DNA of 43,003 nucleotides, from the IMG/VR virus record IMGVR_UViG_3300020020_000083, positions 1 to 43,003 of that record. The stretch is one strand, 5' to 3'. A model generated the notes under the pieces. That model worked only from the letters and a program-made list of their open reading frames with translations, made no database searches and was not told the DNA's origin. The stretch's first letter is position 1; the number at the start of each line of letters is the position of its first letter. A program made the translations under genes and the position numbers. Positions 21,712-30,700 of this stretch are shown here, one piece after another. Source of the stretch: a virus.

Positions 21712-22017
21712 ATGAACAAGCTTCAGCAGGAAGTCGGCACCTGGGCTGAGGGCGTCTTCACTCAGGCCACGCCCGCCACTATCGTCGCCCACTTACGCCG
21801 CGAGGTGGAGGAACTGGCGACAGCCTCGCAGGGCACGCCCAACGCCGCCGAACTGGCCGAGGCGGCGGATTGCCTACTGCTACTTTTCCACCTCGCTCAC
21901 AAGCGGGGCTACGACTTGCTAGAGGCGGCGCGCTACAAGTTCGCTATCAACCGCGAGCGTCAGTGGGGCAAGCCCGACGCCGAGGGCGTGGTCGAGCACG
22001 TCAGGGAACCAGCATGA
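21712..22017 (+). CDS. DUF550/MazG-like dNTP pyrophosphohydrolase
   Basis: A 101-aa helical protein matching the dATP/dGTP diphosphohydrolase family: WAEGVFTQATPATIVAHLRREVEELA, AELAEAADCLLLLFHLAHKRGYDLLEAARYKFAINRERQWG, DAEGVVEH. The ExxE and ExxD groups hold magnesium. The family includes MazZ of 2-aminoadenine phages, but no PurZ is present here. It should cut dNTPs (likely dATP or dGTP) to the monophosphate and so tune the nucleotide pool or support modified bases. ATG at 21712 has GGAGGGGCG upstream. Confidence 0.78.
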   Translation: MNKLQQEVGTWAEGVFTQATPATIVAHLRREVEELATASQGTPNAAELAEAADCLLLLFHLAHKRGYDLLEAARYKFAINRERQWGKPDAEGVVEHVREPA

Positions 22018-22235
22018 GCAAGCGCAAGCTAGAACTCATCGACGCGCTCCGCACGCACGACAACGCCCTCAACGCGCATCGCGCCGCGCTCGACAACCAC
22101 GCGCGCGGCCGGAAGTACAAGGAGTTCAAAGAGGTCGCGACGGAGGCGGCCAAGGTGGCGGCCATCGCGCAGATTCACGCCACCGAGTTGGACGCGATAT
22201 TAGAGGCTGAGTGGAAGGAACGGAGGGGACGGTGA
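22014..22235 (+). CDS. Hypothetical helical protein
   Basis: A 73-aa basic, helical protein starting MSKRKLELIDALRTHDN. It overlaps the pyrophosphohydrolase (ATGA) and the next gene (TGATG), so is co-translated. No family recognised. Confidence 0.55.
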   Translation: MSKRKLELIDALRTHDNALNAHRAALDNHARGRKYKEFKEVATEAAKVAAIAQIHATELDAILEAEWKERRGR

Positions 22236-22456
22236 TGACAAAGTCAGTCATGCTGGTAGGACGCCGCGAGGAGGACGCGACCATCATCGTGGACGACGTA
22301 TGGCAGACGGAGGGCGGGCGGTACGGGCACCGCGCCTACCAGTACGCCGATGGACTGGGGTGGGATGAGTACTGGGCGACGCGCATCGAGGATTGGGGCA
22401 CGCGCGTTTTCGGAGCGTTTGAGGATGCCCAACGCTACGTGAACCAGCGCCCCTAG
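22235..22456 (+). CDS. Hypothetical early protein
   Basis: A 73-aa protein starting MTKSVMLVGRREEDAT, with aromatic residues (YGHRAYQYADGLGWDEYW) and a last helix (FEDAQRYVNQRP). CGGAGGGG lies upstream. It is the last rightward gene and meets the leftward membrane gene at 22453 with a four-base overlap. No family recognised. Confidence 0.55.
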   Translation: MTKSVMLVGRREEDATIIVDDVWQTEGGRYGHRAYQYADGLGWDEYWATRIEDWGTRVFGAFEDAQRYVNQRP

Positions 22457-22743
22457 CGCGTGCCGGGGCGGGTTACAAAAAGCGCCACCAGCGCATTGAA
22501 CGCGGTGCTGAACAAAAGCAAAATCGTCTCCTTCGACCCGCCCACCTGCTGCGACGGGGCGAGGAAGTCCAGCAGCAGGGCGGTGGCCGATGCCAGCGCC
22601 ACCAGCGAGCAGGTCAGCACCAGCACCAGCCAGAGGATGTTTGCGACGAGGCGCGACGGCTCGGAGATAACCCCGTCATCGTCGCCCTGCGTTTCCACGT
22701 TGACCGCCGTGCTGGTGGTGATGGTCGCGTCGTTGCCGCTCAC
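22453..22743 (-). CDS. Two-span membrane protein, holin-like
   Basis: A 96-aa protein with an acidic N terminus and two membrane segments, VANILWLVLVLTCSLVALASATALLL and ETILLLFSTAFNALVALFV. The size and two spans fit class II holins, which form the membrane lesion that lets endolysin out. GTG at 22743 overlaps the 31-aa gene as GTGA. It lies in the same leftward block as the amidase. Several other membrane proteins in the block are also candidates. Confidence 0.55.
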   Translation of the reverse strand: MSGNDATITTSTAVNVETQGDDDGVISEPSRLVANILWLVLVLTCSLVALASATALLLDFLAPSQQVGGSKETILLLFSTAFNALVALFVTRPGTR

Positions 22744-22835
22744 ACCATGCCTCCCAGCAACCGCAGCAAGAACACCAGCACGAAGAGCGCGAACACGCCC
22801 AGGATGACGACGACGATGGCCCGCTCGATTGACAT
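22740..22835 (-). CDS. 31-aa membrane peptide
   Basis: Starts MSIERAIVVVILGVFALFVL and is one membrane helix plus LRLLGGMV. ATG at 22835 has ACGGAGG upstream, a strong ribosome binding site. Its stop overlaps the start of the two-span protein. Small single-span proteins of this type can be holins or antiholins, or regulators of membrane proteins. Confidence 0.55.
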   Translation of the reverse strand: MSIERAIVVVILGVFALFVLVFLLRLLGGMV

Positions 22836-22952
22836 TGGCTTACCTCCGTTCAGAGAATCGTGCCCGTAGACGCGCTGTAGTGCCCCTAGAATCGACGGAA
22901 TAGTTCTACGCGAGGAATCGGGCGCGCGTGCGCGTGCGCGATGCTCACAGCG
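22836..22952. other. Gap with alternating purine-pyrimidine tract
   Basis: 117 bases without a gene. Bases about 22920-22938 alternate purine and pyrimidine (GCGCGCGTGCGCGTGCGCG), a sequence that can adopt Z-DNA and also fold as a short GC hairpin. It sits between the amidase-side genes and the membrane genes and may act as a terminator or supercoil-sensitive element. No promoter is clear. Confidence 0.35.
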
Positions 22953-23297
22953 TCAACGCTTCCCCGACAGGTACTCCTCGTGCGTCACCGGCTGCCGGAT
23001 GCTGTAGTCGGTCGAGATGACCATGTTCTGCATCCCGCTGTCGCCCGCGTAGAACCCGCCGATGCACGCCACCAGCTTGCCCGACTGGGCCGAGCGCACC
23101 GCGCCGATTTGCTGCACGCTGTAGTTCTCCAGTTGCCCGAATTGCTCCGAGGTGTAGGCGACATTGTTCAGCGGGTCGGAGACGACGAGGCGGCGGTCTA
23201 CGACCTCGAGCTTCATGATGTAGATGCCGTCGAGGAAGAAGCCACACCGTCGGCTCTTCTCGTTGGGATAGTGTTTGCCGAACATGACGCTGCTCAT
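22953..23297 (-). CDS. Hypothetical protein next to endolysin
   Basis: A 114-aa mixed-strand protein (MSSVMFGKHYPNEKSRRC, GFFLDGIYIMKLEVVDRRLVVS, FGQLENYSVQQIGAVRSAQ). No family recognised. It overlaps the amidase by four bases, so a lysis or virion role is possible. Start ATG at 23297; a second Met at residue 5 is also possible. Confidence 0.6.
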   Translation of the reverse strand: MSSVMFGKHYPNEKSRRCGFFLDGIYIMKLEVVDRRLVVSDPLNNVAYTSEQFGQLENYSVQQIGAVRSAQSGKLVACIGGFYAGDSGMQNMVISTDYSIRQPVTHEEYLSGKR

Positions 23298-24010
23298 CGC
23301 TTCACCCACGGGCCGAACGCCCCGGCGATGAGGCTGCGGTCGTACTCCTCGCCCGCCGCGTTCTTCACGCTGCCGCCCAGGTCGGCGTAGTTCACGCCGA
23401 GGATTTCCGTCGCCTGCCCGCCGAAGTTGACCTCCGCGATGAGTTCCCCGCGCTCGTTGAGGTACTGCCGCACCCCCTCGCCCGCCACCGGCGTCGGTGT
23501 GCCGCCCGCCTCGTATGCCACCTTGATGGCCGCGATCGTCCCCGCCCACAATCCGTCGCGCCGTATCTGGAGCGGGCAGTTCTTGCCTGACCAGCGATTG
23601 TGCTGCACCACGTTCGACAGCGGGACGCCATGCTTGTGCATCAGCATCGCCACCAGTTCGGCGAGGTTGGCTCGGCAGCGCGCCCAGTTGCCGTCCTGGT
23701 TCACGCACGTCTCGATGGCGACCGACTGCCGGTTGCCGGTGCCGTTCCCGCCGTCGCCTGCGTGCCACCCAACCTCGTCATCGGGCAGCAGGTGAACCGC
23801 CTCCTTGTCGTCAACGCACCAGTGGAACGAGACACCTTCCGGCCCGCCCCCAGCGGCGAGGAAGCGTCGGTGCATCTCGGCGTTCGCGCCGACATTCTGA
23901 TTGCTGGTTTCGTGCACCGTGATATACATTGGCTTGCCCCCCATCAGTTTGATGCCGGGGCGGTTGGCGTTTGAGGCAGGGATGATCGCCTCCCTTATCG
24001 TCAGTGCCAT
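23294..24010 (-). CDS. N-acetylmuramoyl-L-alanine amidase (endolysin)
   Basis: A 238-aa amidase of the PGRP/Amidase_2 type that cuts the lactyl-alanine bond of peptidoglycan. Zinc ligands are His33 (YITVHETSN), His137 (VVQHNRW) and Cys145 (KNCPLQI). SFHWCVDD and VGWHAGDGGNGTGNRQSVAIETC mark the active-site groove. The last about 70 residues (RQYLNERGELIAEV, then FGPWVKR) form a separate, likely wall-binding or dimer part. No signal peptide, so it needs a holin or pinholin from the nearby membrane proteins. Start ATG at 24010. Confidence 0.9.
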   Translation of the reverse strand: MALTIREAIIPASNANRPGIKLMGGKPMYITVHETSNQNVGANAEMHRRFLAAGGGPEGVSFHWCVDDKEAVHLLPDDEVGWHAGDGGNGTGNRQSVAIETCVNQDGNWARCRANLAELVAMLMHKHGVPLSNVVQHNRWSGKNCPLQIRRDGLWAGTIAAIKVAYEAGGTPTPVAGEGVRQYLNERGELIAEVNFGGQATEILGVNYADLGGSVKNAAGEEYDRSLIAGAFGPWVKR

Positions 24011-24013
24011 GTG

Positions 24014-24220
24014 TTACTCCTCTTCCAGCAACTCCGCCGCCGACACTTTGAGTGCAGCCGCCAGCCGCCTGATGGTGCTAAGGCGCGGGTCGGTGTGGCC
24101 GTTCTCCCACTGGGAGATGTGGCGTGGGTTGACGCCCATGTCGCTGGCTAGCTCCCATTGCCGCAGCCCGCGCTCCTGGCGCACAGACCGCAGTTGCGCG
24201 CCGAATGTTTCATCGATCAT
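24014..24220 (-). CDS. Second XRE-type HTH protein
   Basis: A 68-aa protein that is only an HTH_3 domain: FGAQLRSVRQERGLRQWELASDMGVNPRHISQWENGHTDPRLSTIRRLAAAL. Its start MIDETFG closely matches the VDETFG start of the repressor at 12568, so the two may be related copies. ATG at 24220 has AAAGGTG upstream. It lies four bases from the endolysin start, in the lysis block, which is an odd place for a repressor; it may control lysis genes. Confidence 0.8.
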   Translation of the reverse strand: MIDETFGAQLRSVRQERGLRQWELASDMGVNPRHISQWENGHTDPRLSTIRRLAAALKVSAAELLEEE

Positions 24221-24237
24221 CGCACTACACCTTTCGC

Positions 24238-24360
24238 CTAATCGCCATCGTCCCGTCGCATCCATCCCGCCGCCTTGCCAATCGACCACACCACGCAGGC
24301 CAGGAACACCAGGCAGCCGAAGCCTATCGCCGCGAATAGCACCCACTCCGTGCCGCTCAC
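24238..24360 (-). CDS. 40-aa membrane protein
   Basis: Starts with GTG (MSGTEWVLFAAIGFGCLVFL) and holds one membrane segment, then a basic-acidic tail (GWMRRDDGD). The GTG at 24360 overlaps the preceding gene's stop as GTGA. Another small candidate for the lysis system. Function is unknown. Confidence 0.55.
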   Translation of the reverse strand: MSGTEWVLFAAIGFGCLVFLACVVWSIGKAAGWMRRDDGD

Positions 24361-24869
24361 TTGTCGTCCTCGGCCTGTGTCACATCTTCCAGCCGACGCG
24401 CCGCCGCCTCGGCCTGCTGCTCCTCCACGATGTCCACCGCCTCCTGCACCGTGACGCGCTCCACCGGGATGATGACCGCCGTGTGCATCGCCTCGTCGAG
24501 ATAGGCGTCGAGCATCCCGCGCCGGAAAATCAAGAAGATGCCCAGCGTGCAGTTCATGAGTTGCTTGACGATGAGGCCCAGCGCCAGCACCAGCCCCACC
24601 GTCGTCAGCGGGCGGTCAGGGTTGGCGGGCGGGGAGAGTGCGGCGAAGAGGCCGATGCCGACCGCGACGCACTGCGCCAGCACCAATATCCCGTGCGCCC
24701 AGAACCACGTTCGCGCCTCGATGCGCTTGGCCCCGTTCTGCCGCAGGCTGTAGACCGCCTTGAGGTCGCGTATCGCGATGACCCACAGCACGACGTTCAC
24801 CGCGCCCGTCATCAGCCCGATCGCCACCCACAGCAGTTCCATCGGCGTGGCCGTCTCAGCGATGCCCAC
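24357..24869 (-). CDS. Three-span membrane protein of lysis region
   Basis: A 170-aa protein with membrane segments MELLWVAIGLMTGAVNVVLWVIAI, TWFWAHGILVLAQCVAVGIGLFAAL and TVGLVLALGLIVKQLMNCTLGIFLI, and a charged cytoplasmic tail (VQEAVDIVEEQQAEAAARRLEDV). GTG at 24869 has GGAG upstream; an ATG nine codons later lacks one. It may be a holin with three spans or an accessory protein. Confidence 0.6.
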   Translation of the reverse strand: MGIAETATPMELLWVAIGLMTGAVNVVLWVIAIRDLKAVYSLRQNGAKRIEARTWFWAHGILVLAQCVAVGIGLFAALSPPANPDRPLTTVGLVLALGLIVKQLMNCTLGIFLIFRRGMLDAYLDEAMHTAVIIPVERVTVQEAVDIVEEQQAEAAARRLEDVTQAEDDK

Positions 24870-25080
24870 GTTGCTTCTCCTCCGCGTCGATGCGGTCGAG
24901 TGCCGCGATCGCCTCCCGGTCGGCGCGCTCCTGCACGGCGATGCGCGTCTCAAGCGCCTTCAGTCGCCGCTCCTGGTCGCGCAGCCGCGCCAGGTCAGCG
25001 GCATCGTCGCCCGCCGAATGCCAACCGAGGTGATGCAGGATGCGCTCGACGATGCTCTCGGATTGGTCGGCCATCCTCAT
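24856..25080 (-). CDS. Coiled-coil protein of lysis region
   Basis: A 74-aa protein (MADQSESIVERILHHLGW, then RDQERRLKALETRIAVQERADREAI), mostly coiled coil with no membrane part. It overlaps both neighbours and resembles the soluble partner of XhlA-type pairs in layout. Function is unknown. Confidence 0.55.
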   Translation of the reverse strand: MRMADQSESIVERILHHLGWHSAGDDAADLARLRDQERRLKALETRIAVQERADREAIAALDRIDAEEKQRGHR

Positions 25081-25283
25081 GCGCCTTTCCCCGTGGCCCG
25101 CTCCGCGAGTTCCATCGCCTTGATCGCCATCGCCTCATACACGGCAAGGCGCGATTCCATGCGACGGTAGACCGAACCGACCACCAGCCGCTCGGTGAGC
25201 AGGAGCCACAGCACCAGCAGGAGGCAGGCGATAATCCCCGCCGTGCCCCCGGTGAGGATTTGCGTGAACAGACTTTCGGTCAC
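25077..25283 (-). CDS. Single-span holin-like protein (XhlA/BhlA-like layout)
   Basis: A 68-aa protein with one N-terminal membrane segment (QILTGGTAGIIACLLLVLWLLLTERL) followed by a helical charged part (YRRMESRLAVYEAMAIKAMELAERATGKGA). This layout is like BhlA or XhlA-type holin proteins. GTG at 25283 has GGTGGGGGCGG upstream; a GTG at 25301 has no such site. It is the first gene of the lysis block, just after a hairpin-rich gap. Confidence 0.6.
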   Translation of the reverse strand: MTESLFTQILTGGTAGIIACLLLVLWLLLTERLVVGSVYRRMESRLAVYEAMAIKAMELAERATGKGA

Positions 25284-25338
25284 GTCACCACCCGCCCCCA
25301 CCGTGACGAATCGTCAACTGGTCCGTAGCACATACAAG

Positions 25339-25399
25339 CCGACTCCTCTCATACAGGGGTCGGTCAGCCGTCTGCGGTGTTCTAAGCGCCGCAGGCGGC
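25339..25399 (-). terminator. Paired hairpins between tail and lysis blocks
   Basis: Two adjacent hairpins lie in the 123-base gap. One pairs 25339-25347 with 25355-25363 (9 bp, one G-T), loop 7 nt. The other pairs 25367-25377 with 25389-25399 (10 of 11). No U run follows on either strand. They could stop or slow transcription between the tail genes and the lysis genes. Confidence 0.5.
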
Positions 25400-25406
25400 G
25401 ACTGCC

Positions 25407-25775
25407 TCAGTCGTTCAACTCCTGCCACTTATCCCGCGCCACCCGCACAAACGCCTTGAACACGGCGTCCCGCTGCGCGTTGGTGGCGCTGCCGTTCGCC
25501 GCCGCCATGAAGGCCTTGATGGCCGCGAGGTCGGTCTGGTATTGCGTGCGCGCCGCCTCCTTCGCCGCCTCGATGGCGGCCGGGTCGTGCGCGTCGATGA
25601 TGGCCTGCACCGCCTCGGGGTCGGTGTCGTCGGGCACCTCGATGACGAGGCGATCCGCGTTGTCGGGGTCGTCCTTGTCGCCGCCGATGTAGGTCGGGTG
25701 GATGCCCGCCGCGATCAGCTCGTCGTGCAGGGCGTTGAGGTCATGGGCCACCGTGTACTCCAGCCGTGTCGTCAT
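25407..25775 (-). CDS. Hypothetical late protein
   Basis: A 122-aa protein starting MTTRLEYTVAHDLNALHDELIAAG, with an alpha/beta N-terminal half (VIEVPDDTDPEAVQAIIDAH) and a helical end (RDAVFKAFVRVARDKWQELN). Proteins of this look occur next to receptor-binding proteins in many phages. TGATG overlap with the gene before it. Function is unknown. Confidence 0.6.
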   Translation of the reverse strand: MTTRLEYTVAHDLNALHDELIAAGIHPTYIGGDKDDPDNADRLVIEVPDDTDPEAVQAIIDAHDPAAIEAAKEAARTQYQTDLAAIKAFMAAANGSATNAQRDAVFKAFVRVARDKWQELND

Positions 25776-26293
25776 CAGGCAATCCTCTGCGCGGCGAAGT
25801 AGGGGCTGGTCGCCAGGTTCAGCGCGCCCCCGCTGTTCTGTGTCACCATCGCCTCGGCATAACTCGCGGCGTTGAGTTGGACGATGACCGCGAGCGAGAG
25901 CGCCGTCGTCCCCGCCGAGGTCGCCTGCACCGCCTGCTTCCCGAATATCACCGAGCCGTCGAAGCGGAGGGCCAACTCTCGCTGCCCGGTCGCGTTGGCG
26001 GCGAAATCGACCGCGACCGTGAAGAGCCACCAGCCGCTCTGCCCGGTCGGGATGGTCAGGCGCGTGGGCGCACCCCCGGCGTGCATCCCCGCCGCGTCGC
26101 TATACTCGCTATTCCACGTCACCGCTGCGGCCGAGCCGGTCCCGATGCTCTGCGTGGTGTTGTGGTAAATCGCGGCGCGCGGCGGGTTGTCCACGCGGTC
26201 TTGCAGGTAGATGATGTTGTCGCGCACCGAGGCGTTCCAGATGGCGCTGGTGAGCACCCCTCCCGCAGCGGTCGATGGAACGGAATACGCCAT
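25775..26293 (-). CDS. C1q-like tail tip protein
   Basis: A 172-aa protein. After an N-terminal anchor (LTSAIWNASVRDNIIYLQDRV) comes a jelly-roll domain of the C1q/TNF type: AAIYHNTTQSIGTGSAAAVTWNSE, AGMHAGGAPTRLTIPTGQSGWWLFTVAVDFAANATGQRELALRF. Such domains often bind receptors at the tail end. It follows the large tail tip gene, so a receptor-binding or baseplate role is likely. Start ATG at 26293. Confidence 0.7.
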   Translation of the reverse strand: MAYSVPSTAAGGVLTSAIWNASVRDNIIYLQDRVDNPPRAAIYHNTTQSIGTGSAAAVTWNSEYSDAAGMHAGGAPTRLTIPTGQSGWWLFTVAVDFAANATGQRELALRFDGSVIFGKQAVQATSAGTTALSLAVIVQLNAASYAEAMVTQNSGGALNLATSPYFAAQRIA

Positions 26294-26302
26294 ACTGCCC
26301 CC

Positions 26303-27799
26303 CTAGAAGCCGAAGGACTCGCCGTCGAAGTTGTCCACGTCGAACACGAAATAGTCGTCATACGCGCCGACCTTCTCGCAGCCGAACGTGGTGCGGTGGA
26401 ACCTGCCCCCCTCGCGCACCTCGTGGCGGATGCGCTCCACGAACATCGCCGCGTTGAGGCCCGTCTGCGACTCCACCACCGTCACCCGGTCGCTAATCTC
26501 GCGCGTGAGTTGCTGCGTCAGGCGCGTGCTGTTGGCGTTGGCGATGGTGACGCTGACCGTGGCGCGCGGCTCCCGGTAGTTGACGACCACCGAGTTGGCG
26601 AGTTCTTGCGCCGCCACCGCCGTGATGTAGGGCCAGGGCGAGAAGCCGCCCGGCAACCCGCGCGTGCCGTACTTCGCCTGACTCGCCGAGGCGTCCACCG
26701 TCTGCGGGACCAGCAGCGCCGTGCTTACCGACGGGTAGCCCCGGATGACGACGGCATCGAACGTGAACGTGTAGGAGGCAGCGCTGGTGATGGTCAGCGT
26801 GAACAGCAGTCCCGTCGCCTGATCGTAGGTTGCCGAGTACGCGCCAACCGCGACGCCATCGAGGGTGAGGTTGGGACTTTCATAGAAACCCGGCGTGCTC
26901 TCCAGGTCGGCCGGCGCATCCAGGACGACCGAGATCACCGCCACCCCAGCCGGGGCGAGCGTCACGGCGGGCACAACCGGGATCGTCGCCAGATCCCGCA
27001 GCTCGTCGCGATCGTAGGAGAGCGCCGCCGCCGCCACCGTCACGCTATTGACCACATCCTTGAGGTTCGGCTGGTAGCTGAACGGCAGCGAGTGCTTCGG
27101 CTCGGTCGAGGCGTTGCCGAACGTTACCTGGCTGGTGGTAGAGCGCGCGGTGAGCAGTCGGTAGTGGCGCGAGTGGAACGCGATCCTGCCATCCGCCTGC
27201 TCGTAGATGGCCGAACCCGGCCCCTCGGCCGCGAGCAGTTTGCGCAGCATGTCGAAGGCGTCGTCCCCCGCGCACCACCACGCCGTGAGCGTCGTCTGCC
27301 CGGTGTCGAGCAGGGTGTAGGCGCTGCCCGCTAGCCCCGCCTCCGCGAACAGCAGCGCCAGCGCGGCCGAGGTGGTGATGTTCTCCTGCAGGTCGACCCA
27401 GACGGGGATGCCCTTGAGTCGCGCCAGCATCCCCAGCCCCGGAATCCTGACGCGCCCACCGCCCTTCAAGAACGGCTCTTGCTGCAAGTCGTCCACCCGC
27501 CCCACCCATTGCGTCGCCAGCACGGGCGAGGTGGTGTTGATGGCGATTTCCCGGCCCGGCAGCAGATTGCCGTAGAGCGGGCCGCTCGCATACTCGACGC
27601 TGTAATCCTTGGAGGCGTTGTTCAGCACGAACTCGCAGCGCCCGGCCATTGGCGGGGCGAGCGCGCGGATCTGGTCCCGCCCGCGCTCGAACACGACGCC
27701 GGGTTCGTTGAGCACGCGCGCCGTCACGTTCTCGCCCGTGCCGGTCACGTCGCCGTCGTTCTCCCAGTCCACGTAGACGCCCCAGGTCGCTTTGACCAT
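26303..27799 (-). CDS. Tail tip/hub-like protein
   Basis: A 498-aa protein immediately after the tape measure stop. The N-terminal VYVDWENDGDVTGTGENVTARVLNEPG, GRCEFVLNNASKDYS pattern is common in minor tail proteins of siphoviruses, where it forms the distal tail or hub. FDMLRKLLAAEGPGSAIYEQADGRIAF and the last part, with DRVTVVESQTGLNAAMFVERIRHEV, match hub-type folds. The assignment rests on position and pattern, since distal-tail and hub proteins vary widely. Start ATG at 27799. Confidence 0.75.
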   Translation of the reverse strand: MVKATWGVYVDWENDGDVTGTGENVTARVLNEPGVVFERGRDQIRALAPPMAGRCEFVLNNASKDYSVEYASGPLYGNLLPGREIAINTTSPVLATQWVGRVDDLQQEPFLKGGGRVRIPGLGMLARLKGIPVWVDLQENITTSAALALLFAEAGLAGSAYTLLDTGQTTLTAWWCAGDDAFDMLRKLLAAEGPGSAIYEQADGRIAFHSRHYRLLTARSTTSQVTFGNASTEPKHSLPFSYQPNLKDVVNSVTVAAAALSYDRDELRDLATIPVVPAVTLAPAGVAVISVVLDAPADLESTPGFYESPNLTLDGVAVGAYSATYDQATGLLFTLTITSAASYTFTFDAVVIRGYPSVSTALLVPQTVDASASQAKYGTRGLPGGFSPWPYITAVAAQELANSVVVNYREPRATVSVTIANANSTRLTQQLTREISDRVTVVESQTGLNAAMFVERIRHEVREGGRFHRTTFGCEKVGAYDDYFVFDVDNFDGESFGF

Positions 27800-30700
27800 C
27801 TATCGCCCCCTGCGGTCGGCGGTGCTGATGGCGCTCACCACCCGGTCCTCGAACCTGCTCCCGTCGTAGATGTCGCCGTTGATGGTGAACTCGTAGATTG
27901 GCCCACTGACCCCGCCCGGAGTGCCCGAGCCGCCGCCCGAGTTGCCGCCCACGCCCAGCGGCGCGGAGAGCGCGGGGGTGCCGCTCATGCCGTTGCTGAT
28001 GCTCATGCCCTCGGCGAACGCTCGCGCCGCATCCTGCATGGTCCGCAGGAACTCCTCGGCCTCGCTCTTGATTGCCGAGGCGCGGGCGGTGAGGTCGCGC
28101 GCCCAGCTCAGCGCACCCTCAAGACCCTTCCACATCTCCTCGAGTTGCTTCGCGGGGAGGTCTTTCCACTTCGCCAGTTCCTCGAACTCCTTCAACCCGG
28201 CCGTGAGCGCGGAGATAACGTTGAGGCTGCCGGTGGCGAACGCCTGCGCCTCGGCCAAGCCTTGCGTGCCGATGCCCGCCGCAATCTGCCTGATTTTGGT
28301 GATGATGAGGCCGATGGTGCCGAGCAAGTAGTCGATGGCCTCGGCGCTCGGCACCGCCAGTTTCTCCATCTGCTTGAAGAGGTCGGTGCCGGTCTTGGCC
28401 GCGCTCAATACCTGGCCCGCTGCCGAGGCGAACGCCTGCATCTGCTTGATGCCATCGTCCTCCATCGACCGCGCCATCTCGGCGAACTTGCGGATGACGT
28501 ACTTGATGCCCTCGGAGAGTTCGTCAATCGCCTTGGCGCTGGGGATGCCGACCGGCTGATTGTTCCCGGCCTTGTCCTTGTCCCCTGACATCGCGGCGAA
28601 GAGTTCCACGCCCGTCTTGGCCGCGCCCAGCGCCTTGCCGGCCGCCTCGGCAAACTTGCCGGTGGCCTCCGTGCCCTCCGCGTCGAGCATGGTTGCCATC
28701 TCGGAGAACTTCTTGACCACGGCGCGGATACCGGCCGCGAGTTGGCTGATGGCCGTCTCGCTGGGGGCGGCGAGCGTTGCCAACTTGGCGAAGCCGTCAA
28801 CGGCGGGGCCGATGACGCCCGCCACCTTGCCAGCCGCCTCGGCGAACCGGCTGGTGGAATCCAAGACATCCTGCTCGAAGTTCCCGGCCCACGTCCCGAA
28901 CTTCTCCATCAGGTCGCTGAGCGAGGTCATGAACGCGGTGACTTGCGTCTCGGCCGGGGCCACGAACGCATCGAGCGACATCAAGCCTTTGACGCCGTTA
29001 TCGAGGATGCCGACGACTTTGCCCGCAGCCTCCGCGAACCGTGCCGACGCCTGCAGGCTGTCCTCCTCGAAGCGCCCGGCCCAGGTGCCGAACTTCTCCA
29101 TCAGGTCGGCGAGTGACCGCATGAAGTCGCTCACCTTCGTCTCTGCGGGGGCCACGAACTTGGCGAGCGACTGCAGCCCGGTGACGGCACCACTGATGAC
29201 GCCTGTCACCTTGCCCACGGCCTCGGCGAACCGCTCCGCGCCCTTTAGCCCGTCCTCCTCGAAGTTGGCACCGGCCTCGACAAAGTTCTGCACCAGCGAT
29301 TGCACCAGATGCATGAACCAGCCCATCGCGTTGCCGGTGGGGGAGGAGTTCGCCCAGTCCGCTTTGCCGAGCGCCAGCAAGCCATCGACCGCGTTCTTCA
29401 CGCTGCCGCCGACCTTGCCCACGGTGTCGGCGAACTTGCCCGTATGCTCTAGCGCCTTCTCCTCGAAGCCCGCAGCGGCCTCCTGCATGGTGGCGAGCAT
29501 CGATTCGGTCAGGTGGCGGAACCAACCCATCGCCTCGCCGCTGGGGGAGTCCTTGACGAAGTCGAAGTTGGCGAGGGCTTTCAGCGCGCCGAGCGTGTCG
29601 GTCACAGCCTTGGCGATGGCAGAGGCAACATCCGCCGCTTTCTTCGCCGCGTCCTGCTCCTTGTCGTCCATGCCCGCGACAAGTCCCTGAACGATGTTCT
29701 GCCCGTATTCGCGCATCACCGTCGAGGGCGACTTGATGCCGAGCGCCCCGGTGACAGCGGACGAGACCGCGCTCGCGAGTTCCCCCGCCTTCTTCTGCAC
29801 CGCCCCGAGCAGCGAACTAAGCCCGTCGAGGAGTCCCTGTACCGCGTTACGCCCAGCGGAGTACATGCGCCCGTACAGGCCAGCGAGGGCACCGACTATT
29901 TGCGCCGCCAGGCCCGCCATCTTCGCCACGATTGACACGATGCCCTGTGCGACAGCGTTCTGCATCCCGGTCATCGCGGTTGAGACGGTCGTCTTGACGC
30001 CCTCCCACGCGCTCGATGCCGTGCTCTTGATGCTCTCCCATGCGTTCGATGCCGTGGTCTTGACGGCCTCGACCGCCTGGCTAATCTTGTCCTTGATCCA
30101 ATCCCACGCCGCGCCGGTCGCGGTCTTGATGCCTTCCCATGCGGTCGTTAGTGCGCGTAGCACCACGGATGCGCCGATGGTGATCGAGCCGCTGATGACT
30201 GCCCACGCGCCGCTGATGATGGTCTTGATGCTGTCCCAGGCGTTGGAGGCGGTTTCCTTCATGGTGTCCCACGCGCCCGACCAGTCGCCCGCGATGGCCT
30301 GCAAGCCCGCGCTGATTAGCCCTGAGATGACCCCGAACGCGAGGCTGACGATGCCGGTGATCACGTCCCACGCGCCCTCGAATACCGAGGTGATGCTGTC
30401 GGTGTGCTCGGTAATCAGGTCGGAGATGAGGGAAAGTGTCGCACCGATGAAGTCGGCTATACCGCCGATAATCGGCCCAACGATGGCCATCACGTTCTCC
30501 CATGCCGCCGCGAATTGGGGGATAACCGTGGTGGCCCAATCGACAATCGCCATGACGGCGGGGCCGAGGGTGTCCATGATGGTCGTCGCGACCGATTGCA
30601 GGATGGGCAGGACCGCCACGCCGAGTTGCTGCACGCCGGCGATGAAGGCGAGGATGCCGGGCAGCGCCGCCTCGAACGCGGCGACAACCGCCGCGCGCAT

